A DNA stretch of 64,000 nucleotides. Origin: Telmatobacter sp. DSM 110680 (GTDB lineage Bacteria; Acidobacteriota; Terriglobia; Terriglobales; Acidobacteriaceae). Position numbers and translations under genes: made by a program. The notes beneath the pieces are model-generated. The model was not told the origin of the DNA. It did no database searches and saw only the letters and a list, made by a program, of their open reading frames with translations. This document shows positions 1 to 10,068 of the stretch, piece after piece. The first letter of the stretch is position 1. Each line of letters begins with the position of its first letter. The stretch spans positions 1,984,001 to 2,048,000 of the forward strand of contig NZ_CP121196.1 of the NCBI RefSeq assembly GCF_039994875.1, read 5' to 3'.

Positions 1-651
1 CTGGGCCGTTGTCTTCCACATTCAAGGTCAGCCAGGGGCTATTCCCCGGTTCGCCGCAACTTTCCCACAAAGTGATGTGAATTCTGCCCACAGCGGACAT
101 TGCTTCCGCAGCATTCTTGACCAGGTTCACCAGGATGCGCGTAAGGTCCTCGCAGGTCATGCGCACCGGAGCGGCGCCGCCCTGAGCATCGACGGTCAGC
201 GCGATGGTTGGCCCGGCCAAAGAAGCAAGCAGGCTGCGATTGGCGAGAACTTCTTCGGCCATATTCCGGATTGGCTCCGCGGGAATGTTCTTCCATTGTC
301 TCGAGTTCTTTGCCGGTGTGAGGAATGGGTCGATCGGTGTATCGGCCGCCACGAGATCGGATTCGGTGCCTTTGCGTTTTCGATCAGCATGAGTTTGTCG
401 ACCAGGCGGCGACTGGCGGCGGCCACGAGGCGGAGTTCTCCGCCGTAGTGCGAAAAGGGCGCGCCCAGAACGCCAGGCGCCTGCAGCAGGTCACAATACA
501 GATCAAGCGCGGTGACCATGTTGCATGCATCGTGTGCGATCTCCGCGACATCTTCGCCTCGAGTGGTCATGGTGGACAGAATGTCGACGACCTTGTCCAC
601 GCGCTTTTGTTCTACTTCACCTAATTCGCTCAATTGCTCGACCTGGTGCAT
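1..651 (-). CDS. Sensor histidine kinase C-terminal part, truncated by window edge, apparent frameshift
   Basis: The N-terminal 90 or so residues, read from ATG at 651, carry a DHp-like segment EIAHDACNMVTALDLYCDLL. Beyond about position 380 the protein-like reading moves to another frame: there the strand reads IRNMAEEVLANRSLLASL, then NLVKNAAEAM (N box of an HATPase_c domain) and NVEDNGP (start of the G1 box) running off the window. One missing base near 378-385, in a stretch rich in A on the coding strand, would join the two frames. Family knowledge: such proteins autophosphorylate on the DHp His and pass the phosphate to a response regulator. The visible part has no sensor domain. The start is uncertain because the frame stays open upstream. 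The break may be a real mutation or an assembly error. Confidence 0.7.
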
Positions 652-984
652 GGTTAGCCCTTCCTGTTCCCTGGTTTCAATCCGGGTTTGGAAACCCGCG
701 TTTTCGGCATTCCTATTTACACGCGGCGTGCCAAATTAGGACACTCATTCTTAAGTTCCACAAACTTATGTGCTTAGCTCCGAGAACGGGTCTGAAGACG
801 GGAAGCATCCTGCTTGTTGTCGATTCCCGAACTGGGACTGTTGGGCGCCGGATCCGGTCGGGCCCTCCTGGATTGAGCAACTTGCGGGGGATCAGGTAAA
901 AACTTCCCGAATCGGACATTCCCGAATCGGTTGAGCTTCGTTGAGGGGGAGTGTCTGTTTGGCCCGTTCTCGTACAATCGGCCT
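652..984. other. Intergenic region between kinase and rph
   Basis: No gene is seen here. The region holds the upstream sequences of two divergent genes. Two things stand out. One is a short perfect inverted repeat at 683-698 (7 bp arms, 2-base centre). The other is a pair of exact 12-bp direct repeats TTCCCGAATCGG at 904-915 and 919-930, about 55 bp before rph, which could be a binding site for a dimeric regulator. No convincing promoter hexamers could be fixed by eye. Confidence 0.4.
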
Positions 985-1728
985 ATGAAACCCGCAGAAA
1001 ACACTAGCTTCTTTCGTCCAGCAGATCGCAAACCAGACCAGCTTCGCCCTTTGACGCTTACGCCGGGCTATGTGCAGACTGCGGAGGGCTCGGTACTGGT
1101 GACACTGGGCAACACGCGGGTGCTGACCAACGCGACGATTGAGCAGGGTGTTCCGGGATGGCTGCGTAACTCTGGGCGGGGGTGGGTGACAGCGGAGTAC
1201 GCCATGCTGCCGCGGTCGACGGTGACGCGGACGCCACGGGAGAGCGAGCGGGGGAAGATCGGCGGACGAACGCATGAGATTCAGCGCCTGATCGGACGGA
1301 GCTTGCGGGGTGTGGTGGACATGCACGCGCTGGGCGAGCGAACGGTCATTCTGGATTGCGATGTGATCCAGGCCGACGGGGGCACGCGGACGGCAGCGAT
1401 CACGGGGGCCGCAGTTGCGCTGGCGATTGCTCTGAATGCGCTGGTGAAGGCGGGAACGCTGAAGCAGTCACCGATGAAGCAGCTTGTTGCGGCTACTTCT
1501 GTCGGTATCGTCGGCGAAGTGCCGCTGCTTGATCTCTGCTACGAAGAGGACTCACAGGCCGAGGTCGATATGAACATCGTGATGACGGCCGAGGGCGGAC
1601 TGGTGGAGACACAGGCTACGGCAGAAAAGGGGAGCTACTCGCGCAGCGATTTAAATGGACTGATCGATCTGGCGGAAGCGGGGCTCAAGGAGATCTTTGC
1701 GGTTCAGCGAGCGGTTCTTCAGGGCTGA
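985..1728 (+). CDS. rph: Ribonuclease PH
   Basis: A phosphorolytic 3'-5' exoribonuclease that trims the 3' ends of tRNA precursors, using phosphate and releasing nucleoside diphosphates. The protein of 247 residues has the usual family length. It shows the RNase PH core: [19 protein letters not shown] near the start, [29 protein letters not shown], and the phosphate/metal-site region [20 protein letters not shown]. The ATG at 985 was chosen because the open frame before it (from 931) has no family similarity. The gene stands alone, facing away from the kinase fragment and convergent with the hydrolase gene that follows. Confidence 0.95.
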   Translation: MKPAENTSFFRPADRKPDQLRPLTLTPGYVQTAEGSVLVTLGNTRVLTNATIEQGVPGWLRNSGRGWVTAEYAMLPRSTVTRTPRESERGKIGGRTHEIQRLIGRSLRGVVDMHALGERTVILDCDVIQADGGTRTAAITGAAVALAIALNALVKAGTLKQSPMKQLVAATSVGIVGEVPLLDLCYEEDSQAEVDMNIVMTAEGGLVETQATAEKGSYSRSDLNGLIDLAEAGLKEIFAVQRAVLQG

Positions 1729-1787
1729 GTTCACCGGCTGCGCGGTGAACTCGCCTCATATCGATCAGTAACTTCGTGGCGTTGCCA

Positions 1788-3797
1788 TCAGGGCACGATC
1801 GGCAGTTCAATTGCGCTGGCGTGGTCGGGCGAGTGGTAGATGCGCTGCGTTGCCTTCTGAAAGTCGCTGGGCTTGGCCCAGAAGATGTTCTCCACGAAGG
1901 TCTGCGGATTGCGGTCGTAGAGCGGGAACCAACTCGACTGCACCTGCACCATGATGCGGTGGCCGGGAAGAAAGACATGGTTCGTGGGTGGCAGCGGGAA
2001 GCGGTAAGTGAGAGGCTTGCCGGCCTCGATGGGCTTGGCTACTGCGAAGCCTTCGCGGTAGCGGCCGCGGAAGATGTCCATGGCGACGGCCAGCTGGTAG
2101 CCGCCAAGGCTGGGATCGCCGGCCACTTCATCCGGATAAACATCGATCAACTTAACGACCCAGTCGGAATCGGTTCCCGAAGTTGAGGCCACGATGTTGG
2201 CGATGGCTTGCCCGGTGATGTGAAGCGGCGCGGTCAAAACATCGGACGTGTAGGTGAGGACATCGGGGCGGCCCGAGGCTTCGCGCTGATCGTCGACGAG
2301 CCACTGCGGCCAAGTGAGGGGCAGTTCGTAGCCGACAGGCTGGCTAGGACGGGCGCGGAAAGGAACGGGCTTGGCAGGATCGGAGACATACTCGTCAAAG
2401 GATTCGGGCTGGGAATTCGAGGTTTGAGGGGAAGGTATTGCCGCCCCTGAAGACTCCGCTGCGGCTTGCGCGGAGAAACTGAGCTTGAATCCGGCCTGCA
2501 GGTAAAGCGGCTTTGTTGCGGGGGCGGTGGGCCATGCTGGGAGTTTCTGCCATTCGTTCTCGCCGGTTTCGTAGGCAGTCACAGGCGCGATATCCATCGC
2601 GGGGGCGTTGTCTTTCAGGTAGTGAGCGAGGAAAGGTGCGAGGACGTTCTTGCGGAACCATGTGCCAGTGTCCGATCCGAAGCGGATGGCGCCGAGTGAG
2701 TCGGCCGGTTCAATCTCCTGGCCGTGGTGCCAGGGGCCTAGGACCATGAAGACCTTGTCGTTGTCTTTATCCAAGGGCTTGATGGCTTTGTAGACAGCGG
2801 GTGCGCCGTAGATGTCCTCCTGATCCCAGAGGGAGTGGACGAGAAGGATGGGGATGGGAATGCCGTGGTCGCGAAACTCCTTTGCGAGGACCTTGTCCAT
2901 GGCCTGGTCGGACCAGAAGGCGTCGTACGCGGGGTGGGCGATGAGTTTCTTCCAGAAACCTATTTGTTCAAGGCCGTGGCGATGGCCGAGTTCGCCGACT
3001 GAGGGTGCACTCATGTATTCGTCGTAGTCATCGAAGTGCGATGTCCACCACTTGGCGGTGTTGTCGCGGGTGCCGATCTGCTCGTAGATGTAGGGCATGT
3101 TTTGTTCGCGAAAGGCGCCGTTATGGAACCAGTCATCGCCCATCCAGCCATCGACCATGGGGTTCATCGGCACAGAGACTTTGAGTGCGGGATGAGGATG
3201 GATGAGGGCGGCGAGCGGCAGCCATCCATCGTAGGAGATGCCGAGAATGCCTACTTTACCGTTGGTCTCGGGAATGTTGTGGATGAGCCACTCGATGGAG
3301 TCGTAGGTGTCGGTTGATTCGTCGACGGCAGTGGGATTCTGTGGTCCGCGATTGGGGCGGTTCATCACGTTGTCGCCTTCGGATCCGTACTTGCCGCGGA
3401 TGTCCTGGATGACACGGATGTAGCCGCCATCGAGGATGACGTCTACGGCGTTGTCGTAGCCGTAGAGATTTGGCCCAAGGTGTGCGCTGTTGGAGTGCGT
3501 GGTGAGCTGATCGGCGCTGTAGGGCGTGCGCGTGAGCAGGATGGGCGCGTGGGCTGCGCCCCTCGGAATGAGGATCACGGTGTGGAGATGGACGCCGTCG
3601 CGCATTGCGATCATGGCTTCGCGGCGAACGAAATCGAACGAGGACGTTACCGGCTGAAGGTGATCGGGCATTTCGCTGGGGTAGTTGGGATATTGCGGGG
3701 CGGGGCTTTGCTGCGCTTGAGTTGAGAAGGGCATTGAGATCGTGATTGCGAAGGCGGCAATACAAGGAAAAGCAAAGCGACTGGCGAAACGAATCAT
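1788..3797 (-). CDS. CocE/NonD family serine hydrolase, secreted
   Basis: A protein of 669 residues with a signal peptide (hydrophobic residues 8-22, then AQA-type cleavage near 28). It belongs to the X-Pro dipeptidyl-peptidase S15 / cocaine esterase-like alpha/beta hydrolases. The nucleophile elbow is GISYDG with Ser188. Acid and His candidates lie in LVHSLWDQEDIYGA and GPWHHGQE. The C-terminal third is the jelly-roll X-Pro_dipeptidyl-C domain, ending in GHRIMVQVQSSWFPLYDRNPQ. Members hydrolyse esters, amides or acylated peptides; the substrate here cannot be read from sequence. It probably acts in the periplasm. It is a single gene, convergent with rph. Confidence 0.88.
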   Translation of the reverse strand: MIRFASRFAFPCIAAFAITISMPFSTQAQQSPAPQYPNYPSEMPDHLQPVTSSFDFVRREAMIAMRDGVHLHTVILIPRGAAHAPILLTRTPYSADQLTTHSNSAHLGPNLYGYDNAVDVILDGGYIRVIQDIRGKYGSEGDNVMNRPNRGPQNPTAVDESTDTYDSIEWLIHNIPETNGKVGILGISYDGWLPLAALIHPHPALKVSVPMNPMVDGWMGDDWFHNGAFREQNMPYIYEQIGTRDNTAKWWTSHFDDYDEYMSAPSVGELGHRHGLEQIGFWKKLIAHPAYDAFWSDQAMDKVLAKEFRDHGIPIPILLVHSLWDQEDIYGAPAVYKAIKPLDKDNDKVFMVLGPWHHGQEIEPADSLGAIRFGSDTGTWFRKNVLAPFLAHYLKDNAPAMDIAPVTAYETGENEWQKLPAWPTAPATKPLYLQAGFKLSFSAQAAAESSGAAIPSPQTSNSQPESFDEYVSDPAKPVPFRARPSQPVGYELPLTWPQWLVDDQREASGRPDVLTYTSDVLTAPLHITGQAIANIVASTSGTDSDWVVKLIDVYPDEVAGDPSLGGYQLAVAMDIFRGRYREGFAVAKPIEAGKPLTYRFPLPPTNHVFLPGHRIMVQVQSSWFPLYDRNPQTFVENIFWAKPSDFQKATQRIYHSPDHASAIELPIVP

Positions 3798-4151
3798 GCG
3801 GTCGACCTCATTGGAAGTTGCAAAAGCAGAGTTGAAGACATTGGAGTTGCGGAACAGAGATGCAGATTACTAGGTCACCGGACCGCATAACAACGTGAAA
3901 ATCGCCCTCGTGAAAAGTCATGTTCGCGCGCTGGCAGGTTTGGTCCTGAAGATTTGCATGGATTGCGGCCGTTCAAGCACATCTGCGCATATCCTCTGCA
4001 ATAAACGAGTTGTGGCGGTGTGTTCAGCGGCACACTTTTGGCTTGCGAGTCTCTGCTACCATAAGGACGATTGCAGTTCCCGCCGCTGAAATAGCCTGTG
4101 TGCACGTAACGGCGGCTCAATTCCGGAAAGATATCAAGAAGGAGAATTGCT
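3798..4151. other. Divergent intergenic region, hydrolase / fba
   Basis: The upstream sequences of two divergent genes lie here. No gene is recognised. The only assigned element is the ribosome binding site AAGGAGA about 10 bases before the aldolase start. No clear promoter hexamers or RNA structure were identified by eye. Confidence 0.4.
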
Positions 4152-5201
4152 ATGCCTTTAGTCTCCATGCGGCAGCTTCTCGACGAGGCCGCCAAGGGCG
4201 GATACGGCGTCGGCGCATTCAACGTCAATGACATGGAACAGATTCAGGCCATCATGATGGCGGCGAAGGAAACCAAGTCGCCGGTAATCGTGCAGGCCAG
4301 CCGCGGTGCGCGGCAGTTTGCAGAAGACCTTTACCTGTTTCGCCTGATCCAGGCCGCCGCGGAACTGAATCCAGAGATTCCGATTGCGATGCACCAGGAT
4401 CACGGCAACAGCTTTGAGACCTGCAAGAGCGCCATCGAACTGGGCTACACCTCGGTGATGATGGACGGGTCTCTTAAAGAAGACGGCAAGACTCCCTCGA
4501 GTTTTGAAGAGAACGTGGAAGTCACCCGCAAGGTTGTGGATTATGCGCACGCGCGCGGTGTAACGGTTGAAGGTGAGATCGGCGTTCTGGGCGGCGTGGA
4601 AGACGGACATGGCGCGGGCGGCTCGGGTCTCGAGCACATCACCGATCCCGACCAGGCTGTCGAGTTTGCAGAGCGCACTGGCGTTGACGCGCTGGCCATC
4701 GCCATCGGGACCAGCCACGGCGCGTACAAATTCAACAAGAAGCCGGATGGCTCGGTGTTGAAGATGGATGTGCTGATCGCGATTCACAAGCGGTTGCCGC
4801 ACACGCATCTTGTGATGCACGGCAGCTCGTCGGTTCCCAAGGACCTGCAGGACATCGTGAACCAGTACGGTGGCAATCTGAAACCCACGTGGGGCGTTCC
4901 GGTGGAAGAGATTCAGTTGGGCATTCGCAACGGCGTTCGTAAGATCAACGTGGATACCGATAATCGCCTCGCCATCACGGGCGCTATCCGCAAGGTGTTC
5001 GCGGAGACCCCGGAGAAGTTTGATCCGCGCGATTACCTGAAGCCAGCACGCGAGGCCATGAAGAAGGTTGTGGCGCTGCGTATGACGCAGTTCGGTCAGG
5101 CAGGACACGCGGGCGACTACAAGCCGATTGCGATTACTGAAATCGCCAAGGGCTATGCGGATGGAACTCTGTCGACGCAGCCACTCGTAGCAGCGAAGTA
5201 A
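4152..5201 (+). CDS. fba: Class II fructose-bisphosphate aldolase
   Basis: A zinc-dependent aldolase that reversibly cleaves fructose 1,6-bisphosphate to glyceraldehyde 3-phosphate and dihydroxyacetone phosphate, in glycolysis and gluconeogenesis. The 349 residues match the family length. MHQDHG (residues 80-85) carries the catalytic Asp83 and zinc ligand His84. [17 protein letters not shown] (141-157) is the mobile-loop region, [11 protein letters not shown] holds another zinc His, and [12 protein letters not shown] binds the substrate phosphate. A strong AAGGAGA ribosome binding site precedes the ATG. A clear hairpin terminator follows, so the gene is probably monocistronic. Confidence 0.96.
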   Translation: MPLVSMRQLLDEAAKGGYGVGAFNVNDMEQIQAIMMAAKETKSPVIVQASRGARQFAEDLYLFRLIQAAAELNPEIPIAMHQDHGNSFETCKSAIELGYTSVMMDGSLKEDGKTPSSFEENVEVTRKVVDYAHARGVTVEGEIGVLGGVEDGHGAGGSGLEHITDPDQAVEFAERTGVDALAIAIGTSHGAYKFNKKPDGSVLKMDVLIAIHKRLPHTHLVMHGSSSVPKDLQDIVNQYGGNLKPTWGVPVEEIQLGIRNGVRKINVDTDNRLAITGAIRKVFAETPEKFDPRDYLKPAREAMKKVVALRMTQFGQAGHAGDYKPIAITEIAKGYADGTLSTQPLVAAK

Positions 5202-5222
5202 CTTTCCAGCAGCAAGAAAATT

Positions 5223-5257
5223 AAGGCCATCTCACATGCAGGTGAGATGGCCTTTTT
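5223..5257 (+). terminator. Rho-independent terminator of fba
   Basis: A perfect 13-bp stem (5223-5235 with 5242-5254) and a 6-base loop lead directly into a T5 run. Read on the other strand, the hairpin is followed by TTAATTTTC, so it may also end transcription of the convergent MFS gene. Confidence 0.9.
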
Positions 5258-5299
5258 CATGCCTTCATCGCGAGCTGCCGGTAAGGTCGATGACTAAGC

Positions 5300-6766
5300 T
5301 TACCCGTCGGGATGATGCTGGCGCATGATTTTTTGCTGGCTCACTGCGTCGCCGTCTCCGCTCTTCAGGCTCGCAAAGACAATGGTCGACAAGATGGTGA
5401 GGCCGCCCAAAGTGCGGAAGGCGAGATGGATTCCGTGAATCATCTCCTGCGGTACGCGCGAGGCGCCACTGGGTACAAAGAAGGCAGTCGTCAGTCCTGC
5501 CGCGGCCACACCGAAGCTGATTGACATCTGCTGCATGGTGCTGGCGATGGTGCTGGCGCTGCTGGTATCGGGCTCGTCCATGTCCGCGTATACCAGGGTA
5601 TTCATGCTGGTGTACTGCAGCGATGTGAATCCTCCATAAAAGTAGGCGAGAACCAGGATGAACCAGACAGGCGTGTGCAGGCCGATGGTGGAAAACACCA
5701 TGAGAAGAATCCCGATGAGGATGGTGTTCGAAACGAGCACGCCGCGATAACCGATCAGCGCGAGCAGCCGGCGAATTACGGCTTTGATGCTCATGGCGCC
5801 GAGTGCCTGTGGCATGATGAGCAGCCCCGATTGAATAGGAGTGAAGCCGAGGCCGGTTTGATAGAGCAAGGGAAGCAGAAAGGGCACGCCGCCGATTCCG
5901 AGACGCGTGAAAAAGCTGCCATTCACCGAGGCCCGGAAGGTTCGGATCGCGAACAGGTTGAGACGAAGCAGTGGAAATTTCAGCACGCGAGCGTGCAGCC
6001 AGTATCCAATGAGCAACGCGATGGAGAGCGCCAGCAGACTAACGATTTCGCGCGAACTCAGCGCGTGTTCGCCGAAAACTTCGAGCACATACGAAAGCAA
6101 TGCGATTCCCGAACCGAAGAGAATGAGCCCCACGATATCGAGGGGCGGGGTGTCGGCTTCGCAGTAATTAGGCAAGTGCATGTAGACAAGAATGAGCCCG
6201 ATGATGCCGATGGGGATATTGAGAAAGAAGATAACGCGCCAATGAAAGTAGTCGACGATGAAGCCACCGGCCACAGGGCCGAGCATGGGGGCGATGAGCG
6301 CCGGGATGGAGACGAAGCTCATGATGCGAATGAGGTCTGACTTCGGAAATGTTCGCACCAGCGTGAGCCGGCCAACCGGAACCATCATGGCGCCGCCCAT
6401 GCCCTGAACGACACGGAATGCCACGAGGAGATGAATGCTGGTGGAGATGCCGCAGAGAAAAGAGCCGAGCGTGAAGAGGCCGATGGCAAAGGCGAAGACG
6501 CGGCGGGTTCCGAATTTATCGGCCATCCAGCCGCTGATAGGGATGAACACCGCGAGACTGAGGGTGTAGCTCGCGAGCACGGCCTTCATGCTGAGAGGGG
6601 TGACGCTTAGAGCTTCGGAGATTGCCGGCACTGCGGTGTTCAGGATGGTGGTATCGAGCGACTCCATGAAAAAGGCGACCGCGACCAGCCAGGGCAGCAG
6701 ACCCTTGGCTGCGTCAGAGGGTACAGGGTCCTGGATTGTTGTGCGGGAGGTTGTAGATGAACTCAT
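5300..6766 (-). CDS. MFS multidrug efflux transporter (DHA2/EmrB type)
   Basis: A 488-residue integral membrane protein with about 14 predicted helices, typical of proton-coupled drug exporters of the EmrB/QacA branch. Diagnostic segments are MESLDTTILNTAVPAISEAL in helix 1 (motif D1), GWMADKFGTRRVF (motif A) and GAMMVPVGRLTLVRTF. The ATG at 6766 was chosen because a longer in-frame opening to 6997 would run back into the preceding ABC transporter gene and adds residues without family character. It lies 73 bp behind that gene on the same strand, so the two exporters may be co-transcribed. The substrate is unknown. Confidence 0.9.
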   Translation of the reverse strand: MSSSTTSRTTIQDPVPSDAAKGLLPWLVAVAFFMESLDTTILNTAVPAISEALSVTPLSMKAVLASYTLSLAVFIPISGWMADKFGTRRVFAFAIGLFTLGSFLCGISTSIHLLVAFRVVQGMGGAMMVPVGRLTLVRTFPKSDLIRIMSFVSIPALIAPMLGPVAGGFIVDYFHWRVIFFLNIPIGIIGLILVYMHLPNYCEADTPPLDIVGLILFGSGIALLSYVLEVFGEHALSSREIVSLLALSIALLIGYWLHARVLKFPLLRLNLFAIRTFRASVNGSFFTRLGIGGVPFLLPLLYQTGLGFTPIQSGLLIMPQALGAMSIKAVIRRLLALIGYRGVLVSNTILIGILLMVFSTIGLHTPVWFILVLAYFYGGFTSLQYTSMNTLVYADMDEPDTSSASTIASTMQQMSISFGVAAAGLTTAFFVPSGASRVPQEMIHGIHLAFRTLGGLTILSTIVFASLKSGDGDAVSQQKIMRQHHPDG

Positions 6767-6839
6767 GAGGCTTCGATCGCGGAAAATTGCATTTGGCCTT
6801 GTTGTGTGGCCGTTGTGATTAGATGCGTGCGCTAATTGG

Positions 6840-8879
6840 CTAGGATGTTGTGGGCGACGGTACGCGACTGGTGAGCGTATGAACTCCGAGTTCTTGATCT
6901 TTGTACTGAAGCTGGTAAAGCTTCCAGTAGAGCCCGCGGTTGGCAAGTAGTTCCTGGTGGGTACCCAACTCGCGGAGCTGGCCCTTGTGCATGACAAGGA
7001 TGGTGTCGGCGCGCTGAATCGTGGAAAGGCGATGAGCGATCAAGACGCTGGTGCGACCTTCAACCATGCGTTCGAGGGCGCCGCGGATGCGCAACTCTGT
7101 GTCGGTGTCCACGCTGGATGTAGCTTCGTCGAGGATGAGGATGCGAGGGTTGTAGGCGAGAGCGCGGGCGAAGTTGATGAGCTGTTTCTGGCCGGTGGAG
7201 AGCGAATTCCCGCGTTCCTGCACCGGCTCATCGAATTCAGCGGGAAGCGATTCGACGAAGTCCAGAACATTGACGTCACGCGCGGCTTGTCGCATAGCGT
7301 CTTCGGTGATGGCCTCGTTGCCGAATCGGATGTTTTCGGCGATGGTGCCGGTGAAGAGGAAGGGGTCTTGCAGAACGACGGCAAAGTGGCTGCGAAGCGC
7401 GGCTAAATCGAGTTCGCGGAGATCGACACCATCGAGGCGGATTGATCCGGCGGTGACGTCGTAGAAGCGCATCATCAGGCTCGTCAAAGTCGTTTTGCCC
7501 GCGCCGGTGTGCCCGACGATGGCGACGGTCTGACCGGGTTCGATTGTGAACGAGACATCCTTCAAAATCCACTCGATGTCCGAGAGGGCGGCGAGTTCCC
7601 TGGCGTGCTCGAACGAGTCGGCGACGCGATTGACGAGCTCTTTTTGTTCCGGGGTCAGCTTCTGATAGGTGAACCAGACGTGATGAAATTCAATACGGTT
7701 GGATCCGTCGCCGGAGCGGGGATTGGCGGGACTCACGATTTCAGGCTCAGTATCCATCAGCTTGAAGATGCGTTCGCAGGCGGCCATGGCGGCTTGGAGG
7801 ATGTTGTACTTGTCGCTCAGGTCCTGGATGGGACGCCAGAAGCGCTGCGAGTACATATTGAACGCGGCCAGCATGCCGATGGTGACGGTGCCGGCAAGGA
7901 CGCCGAATCCACCGCGCCAAATGACGAGGGCGATGGCGACGGAGGAGAGAATCTCAACCGCGGGGTAGTAGAGCGCGTAGGCGAAGATAGTGTCTTTGAA
8001 GGCGATCATGTGCAGCCGATTGACCGCTTCAAAATCCTGGTAGGCGCGCTCTTCCCGATTGAAAAGCTGCACCACGGCCATGCCGCTGATGTGTTCCTGG
8101 GTGAAGCTGTTGATGCGGGCGATAGCAGCGCGCACGCGGCGATAGCTTTCGCGGACACTGTTGCGGAAGAGCCGCGTAACGATGAGGATGAGTGGCAGAA
8201 CTGCGAAAGCTAGCAAAGCCAGCCACCAGTTAATGTTGAGCATCACGATGGCCATGATGGTGAGTGTGAAGAAGTCGTCGACGATAGCGAGGATGCCGCC
8301 GGTAAACATTTCGTTGATGGCGTCGACGTCGGAAGTGATGCGGGTGACGAGGCGACCCACGGCATGCGTGTCAAAGAAGCCGACGTGCATGCGCTGCATG
8401 TGCTGGAAGATGTCGCGGCGCAGATCGAACATGATTTTCTGGCCGGTCCACTGCATCAGGTAGGTCTGGATGAATTCGAAGAGGTACGCGGAGACTTGTG
8501 CGACGAGGAAGATCAGCGCGAGCCGGGTGATGCCGTGCATCGGATCGGTGGGCAGGTGACGGATGAGGTAGCTGGTCGGTCCACCTTCATGGCTCAATAG
8601 AGAAGCACTGTTCGATCCTTTGTCGGTAGGAAAATAGCGGTCAATGCCCACCATGACGAGGTAGGGGCCGGCGACATCGCTCATCGACTTGAGGGAGATG
8701 GAAATGGACGAGATGGCGGCCTGCCACCAGTAGGGACGCAGGTAGTGGCCGAGGCGCTTGATCAGGCGCGAGTCATAGACTTTGCCGACCGGATCCTCGT
8801 CGGTCTTGCGAAGTTCCGGCTTGTTGTCACCGGGTGGTTTCGGGTTGGGTTCGCGGGTCTTCTCTGCGTCTTTCGCCAT
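6840..8879 (-). CDS. ABC exporter, fused permease and ATPase (MsbA/MdlB type)
   Basis: 679 residues in the type IV (exporter) order: a charged N-terminal tail of about 35 residues, six membrane helices, then a nucleotide-binding domain. The ATPase shows Walker A GHTGAGKTTL, the Q-loop VVLQDPFLFTG, a signature-type LSTGQKQ (G in place of the usual second G-S context) and Walker B ILILDEATSSVD followed by IAHRLST. Such half-transporters work as homo- or heterodimers moving lipids, peptides or drugs outward. The downstream neighbour is an MFS exporter. The linker between membrane and ATPase domains (TPEQKELVNRVADSFEHAREL) is longer than in MsbA. Confidence 0.92.
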   Translation of the reverse strand: MAKDAEKTREPNPKPPGDNKPELRKTDEDPVGKVYDSRLIKRLGHYLRPYWWQAAISSISISLKSMSDVAGPYLVMVGIDRYFPTDKGSNSASLLSHEGGPTSYLIRHLPTDPMHGITRLALIFLVAQVSAYLFEFIQTYLMQWTGQKIMFDLRRDIFQHMQRMHVGFFDTHAVGRLVTRITSDVDAINEMFTGGILAIVDDFFTLTIMAIVMLNINWWLALLAFAVLPLILIVTRLFRNSVRESYRRVRAAIARINSFTQEHISGMAVVQLFNREERAYQDFEAVNRLHMIAFKDTIFAYALYYPAVEILSSVAIALVIWRGGFGVLAGTVTIGMLAAFNMYSQRFWRPIQDLSDKYNILQAAMAACERIFKLMDTEPEIVSPANPRSGDGSNRIEFHHVWFTYQKLTPEQKELVNRVADSFEHARELAALSDIEWILKDVSFTIEPGQTVAIVGHTGAGKTTLTSLMMRFYDVTAGSIRLDGVDLRELDLAALRSHFAVVLQDPFLFTGTIAENIRFGNEAITEDAMRQAARDVNVLDFVESLPAEFDEPVQERGNSLSTGQKQLINFARALAYNPRILILDEATSSVDTDTELRIRGALERMVEGRTSVLIAHRLSTIQRADTILVMHKGQLRELGTHQELLANRGLYWKLYQLQYKDQELGVHTLTSRVPSPTTS

Positions 8880-9099
8880 GGGGGGTGCAAGCAGGCTTCC
8901 TTTTTTATTGTACGGGGAGATCGCTGGGACGCTCCCTCCCGTGTCTTCAAAGGACTTAAAGGGCTTCTCGTTCCCTCTACCGGTCGATTTTTGCCGTAGT
9001 GAAGGTAATCACAAACGGGGCAAACGAGATGTGGATATAATTCCTGCGCAATCAGATCACGACAGGAATGAACTCGATTCATTCAGTCAGAGAAAACAA

Positions 9100-9966
9100 A
9101 TGATGCCGAATCGACGGGTATTTCTTTGTGCGGCTCTCTTTTTGGTCGCGCCATTGGTGTTTGCTAAGGGTCCAGAAGACGCAATTCAGAAACAGATGAG
9201 CGGCCTTCGCGATGTGTCGCCGGCGCAGAGACCGGCTCTTACCGTCAAGCTTGCAGTAGACATCCGGGCGCTGCCCGCCGGAAAGTCCAAGGTCAATCTC
9301 GCCGACGATCTCTCTCATCTGGCAACGGAGGGCGATCAAGGCGCTGATACGATTCAGGCCGTCGCTGATACTCTGTCGCAAGCGCTGGCCCAGACGCCGG
9401 TTCCCGCAAAGAAGGACTGGCCCCCGGCACCCTATTTTGATCTTGCGCGACTTGTCCGTTACGAGCACGCCAATTCAACGCTTACCGATCCGCTCTTCGT
9501 TAAGGCTTCTGAGGCCCTCGCGAAGAACGACGCCGACGTGGAGAAAATCGACTTTACACTGAAAGACCTGCACGGGAAGAAGGTCACTCTTTCTCAGTTC
9601 CGTGGCAAGGTCGTCCTTGTAAACTTCTGGGCGACGTGGTGCCTTCCTTGCCGGGTGGAGATGCCGGGACTCGATGCCATCTACACACACTTGGAATCAC
9701 AGGGTCTCGTTGTGCTTGCAATTGATCCCGAGGACGTTCCTTCTTCGGATGCTTTTCTGATTGCGAAAACGGTCGAGCCGATGAATTTCCATCCAACGGT
9801 ACTGCTTGATCCGGGCTCTAAGGTTGCGAATCAGTTTCACGTTGACGGCGGAATTCCCAAGAGCTTTGTATTCGGCCGCGACGGGAAGCTGGTGGCGGTT
9901 GCCATCGACATGCGTACGCAGCATCAGTTTCTTACGATGCTAGCGCAGGCTGGAATTCATCAGTGA
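9100..9966 (+). CDS. TlpA-like thioredoxin-fold redox protein, exported
   Basis: 288 residues: a signal peptide (FLCAALFLVAPLVFA), a helical region of unknown function to about residue 140, then a TlpA/ResA-type thioredoxin domain. The domain starts at DFTLKDLHGKKVTLSQFRGK and carries the active site WATWCLPCR. The cis-Pro side is GGIPKSFVFGRDG. Family members reduce or isomerise disulfides outside the cytoplasm, often for cytochrome maturation; no cytochrome genes are adjacent. Two consecutive ATGs (9100 and 9103) are possible starts and the ribosome binding site is weak. The frame is open further upstream without family similarity. Confidence 0.85.
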   Translation: MMPNRRVFLCAALFLVAPLVFAKGPEDAIQKQMSGLRDVSPAQRPALTVKLAVDIRALPAGKSKVNLADDLSHLATEGDQGADTIQAVADTLSQALAQTPVPAKKDWPPAPYFDLARLVRYEHANSTLTDPLFVKASEALAKNDADVEKIDFTLKDLHGKKVTLSQFRGKVVLVNFWATWCLPCRVEMPGLDAIYTHLESQGLVVLAIDPEDVPSSDAFLIAKTVEPMNFHPTVLLDPGSKVANQFHVDGGIPKSFVFGRDGKLVAVAIDMRTQHQFLTMLAQAGIHQ

Positions 9967-10068
9967 GTCGACAGGATGGTTCGGGAACTTCATAGGACCC
10001 GGACCTTCGATTTCAACCGGATCAAAGCGGCAAGTCGAATGGCGCACGGAATGCACTAGACTCGAACC

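Noticed and set aside
683..698. Inverted repeat as a terminator
   Set aside because: The two-base centre is too short for an RNA loop and the following T-run is on the wrong side for the kinase gene.
4158..5108. A 316-codon minus-strand frame opposite fba
   Set aside because: It lies wholly inside the aldolase gene and has no family similarity.
6767..6997. Upstream extension of the MFS gene to 6997
   Set aside because: It overlaps the end of the ABC transporter gene and the added residues lack transporter character.
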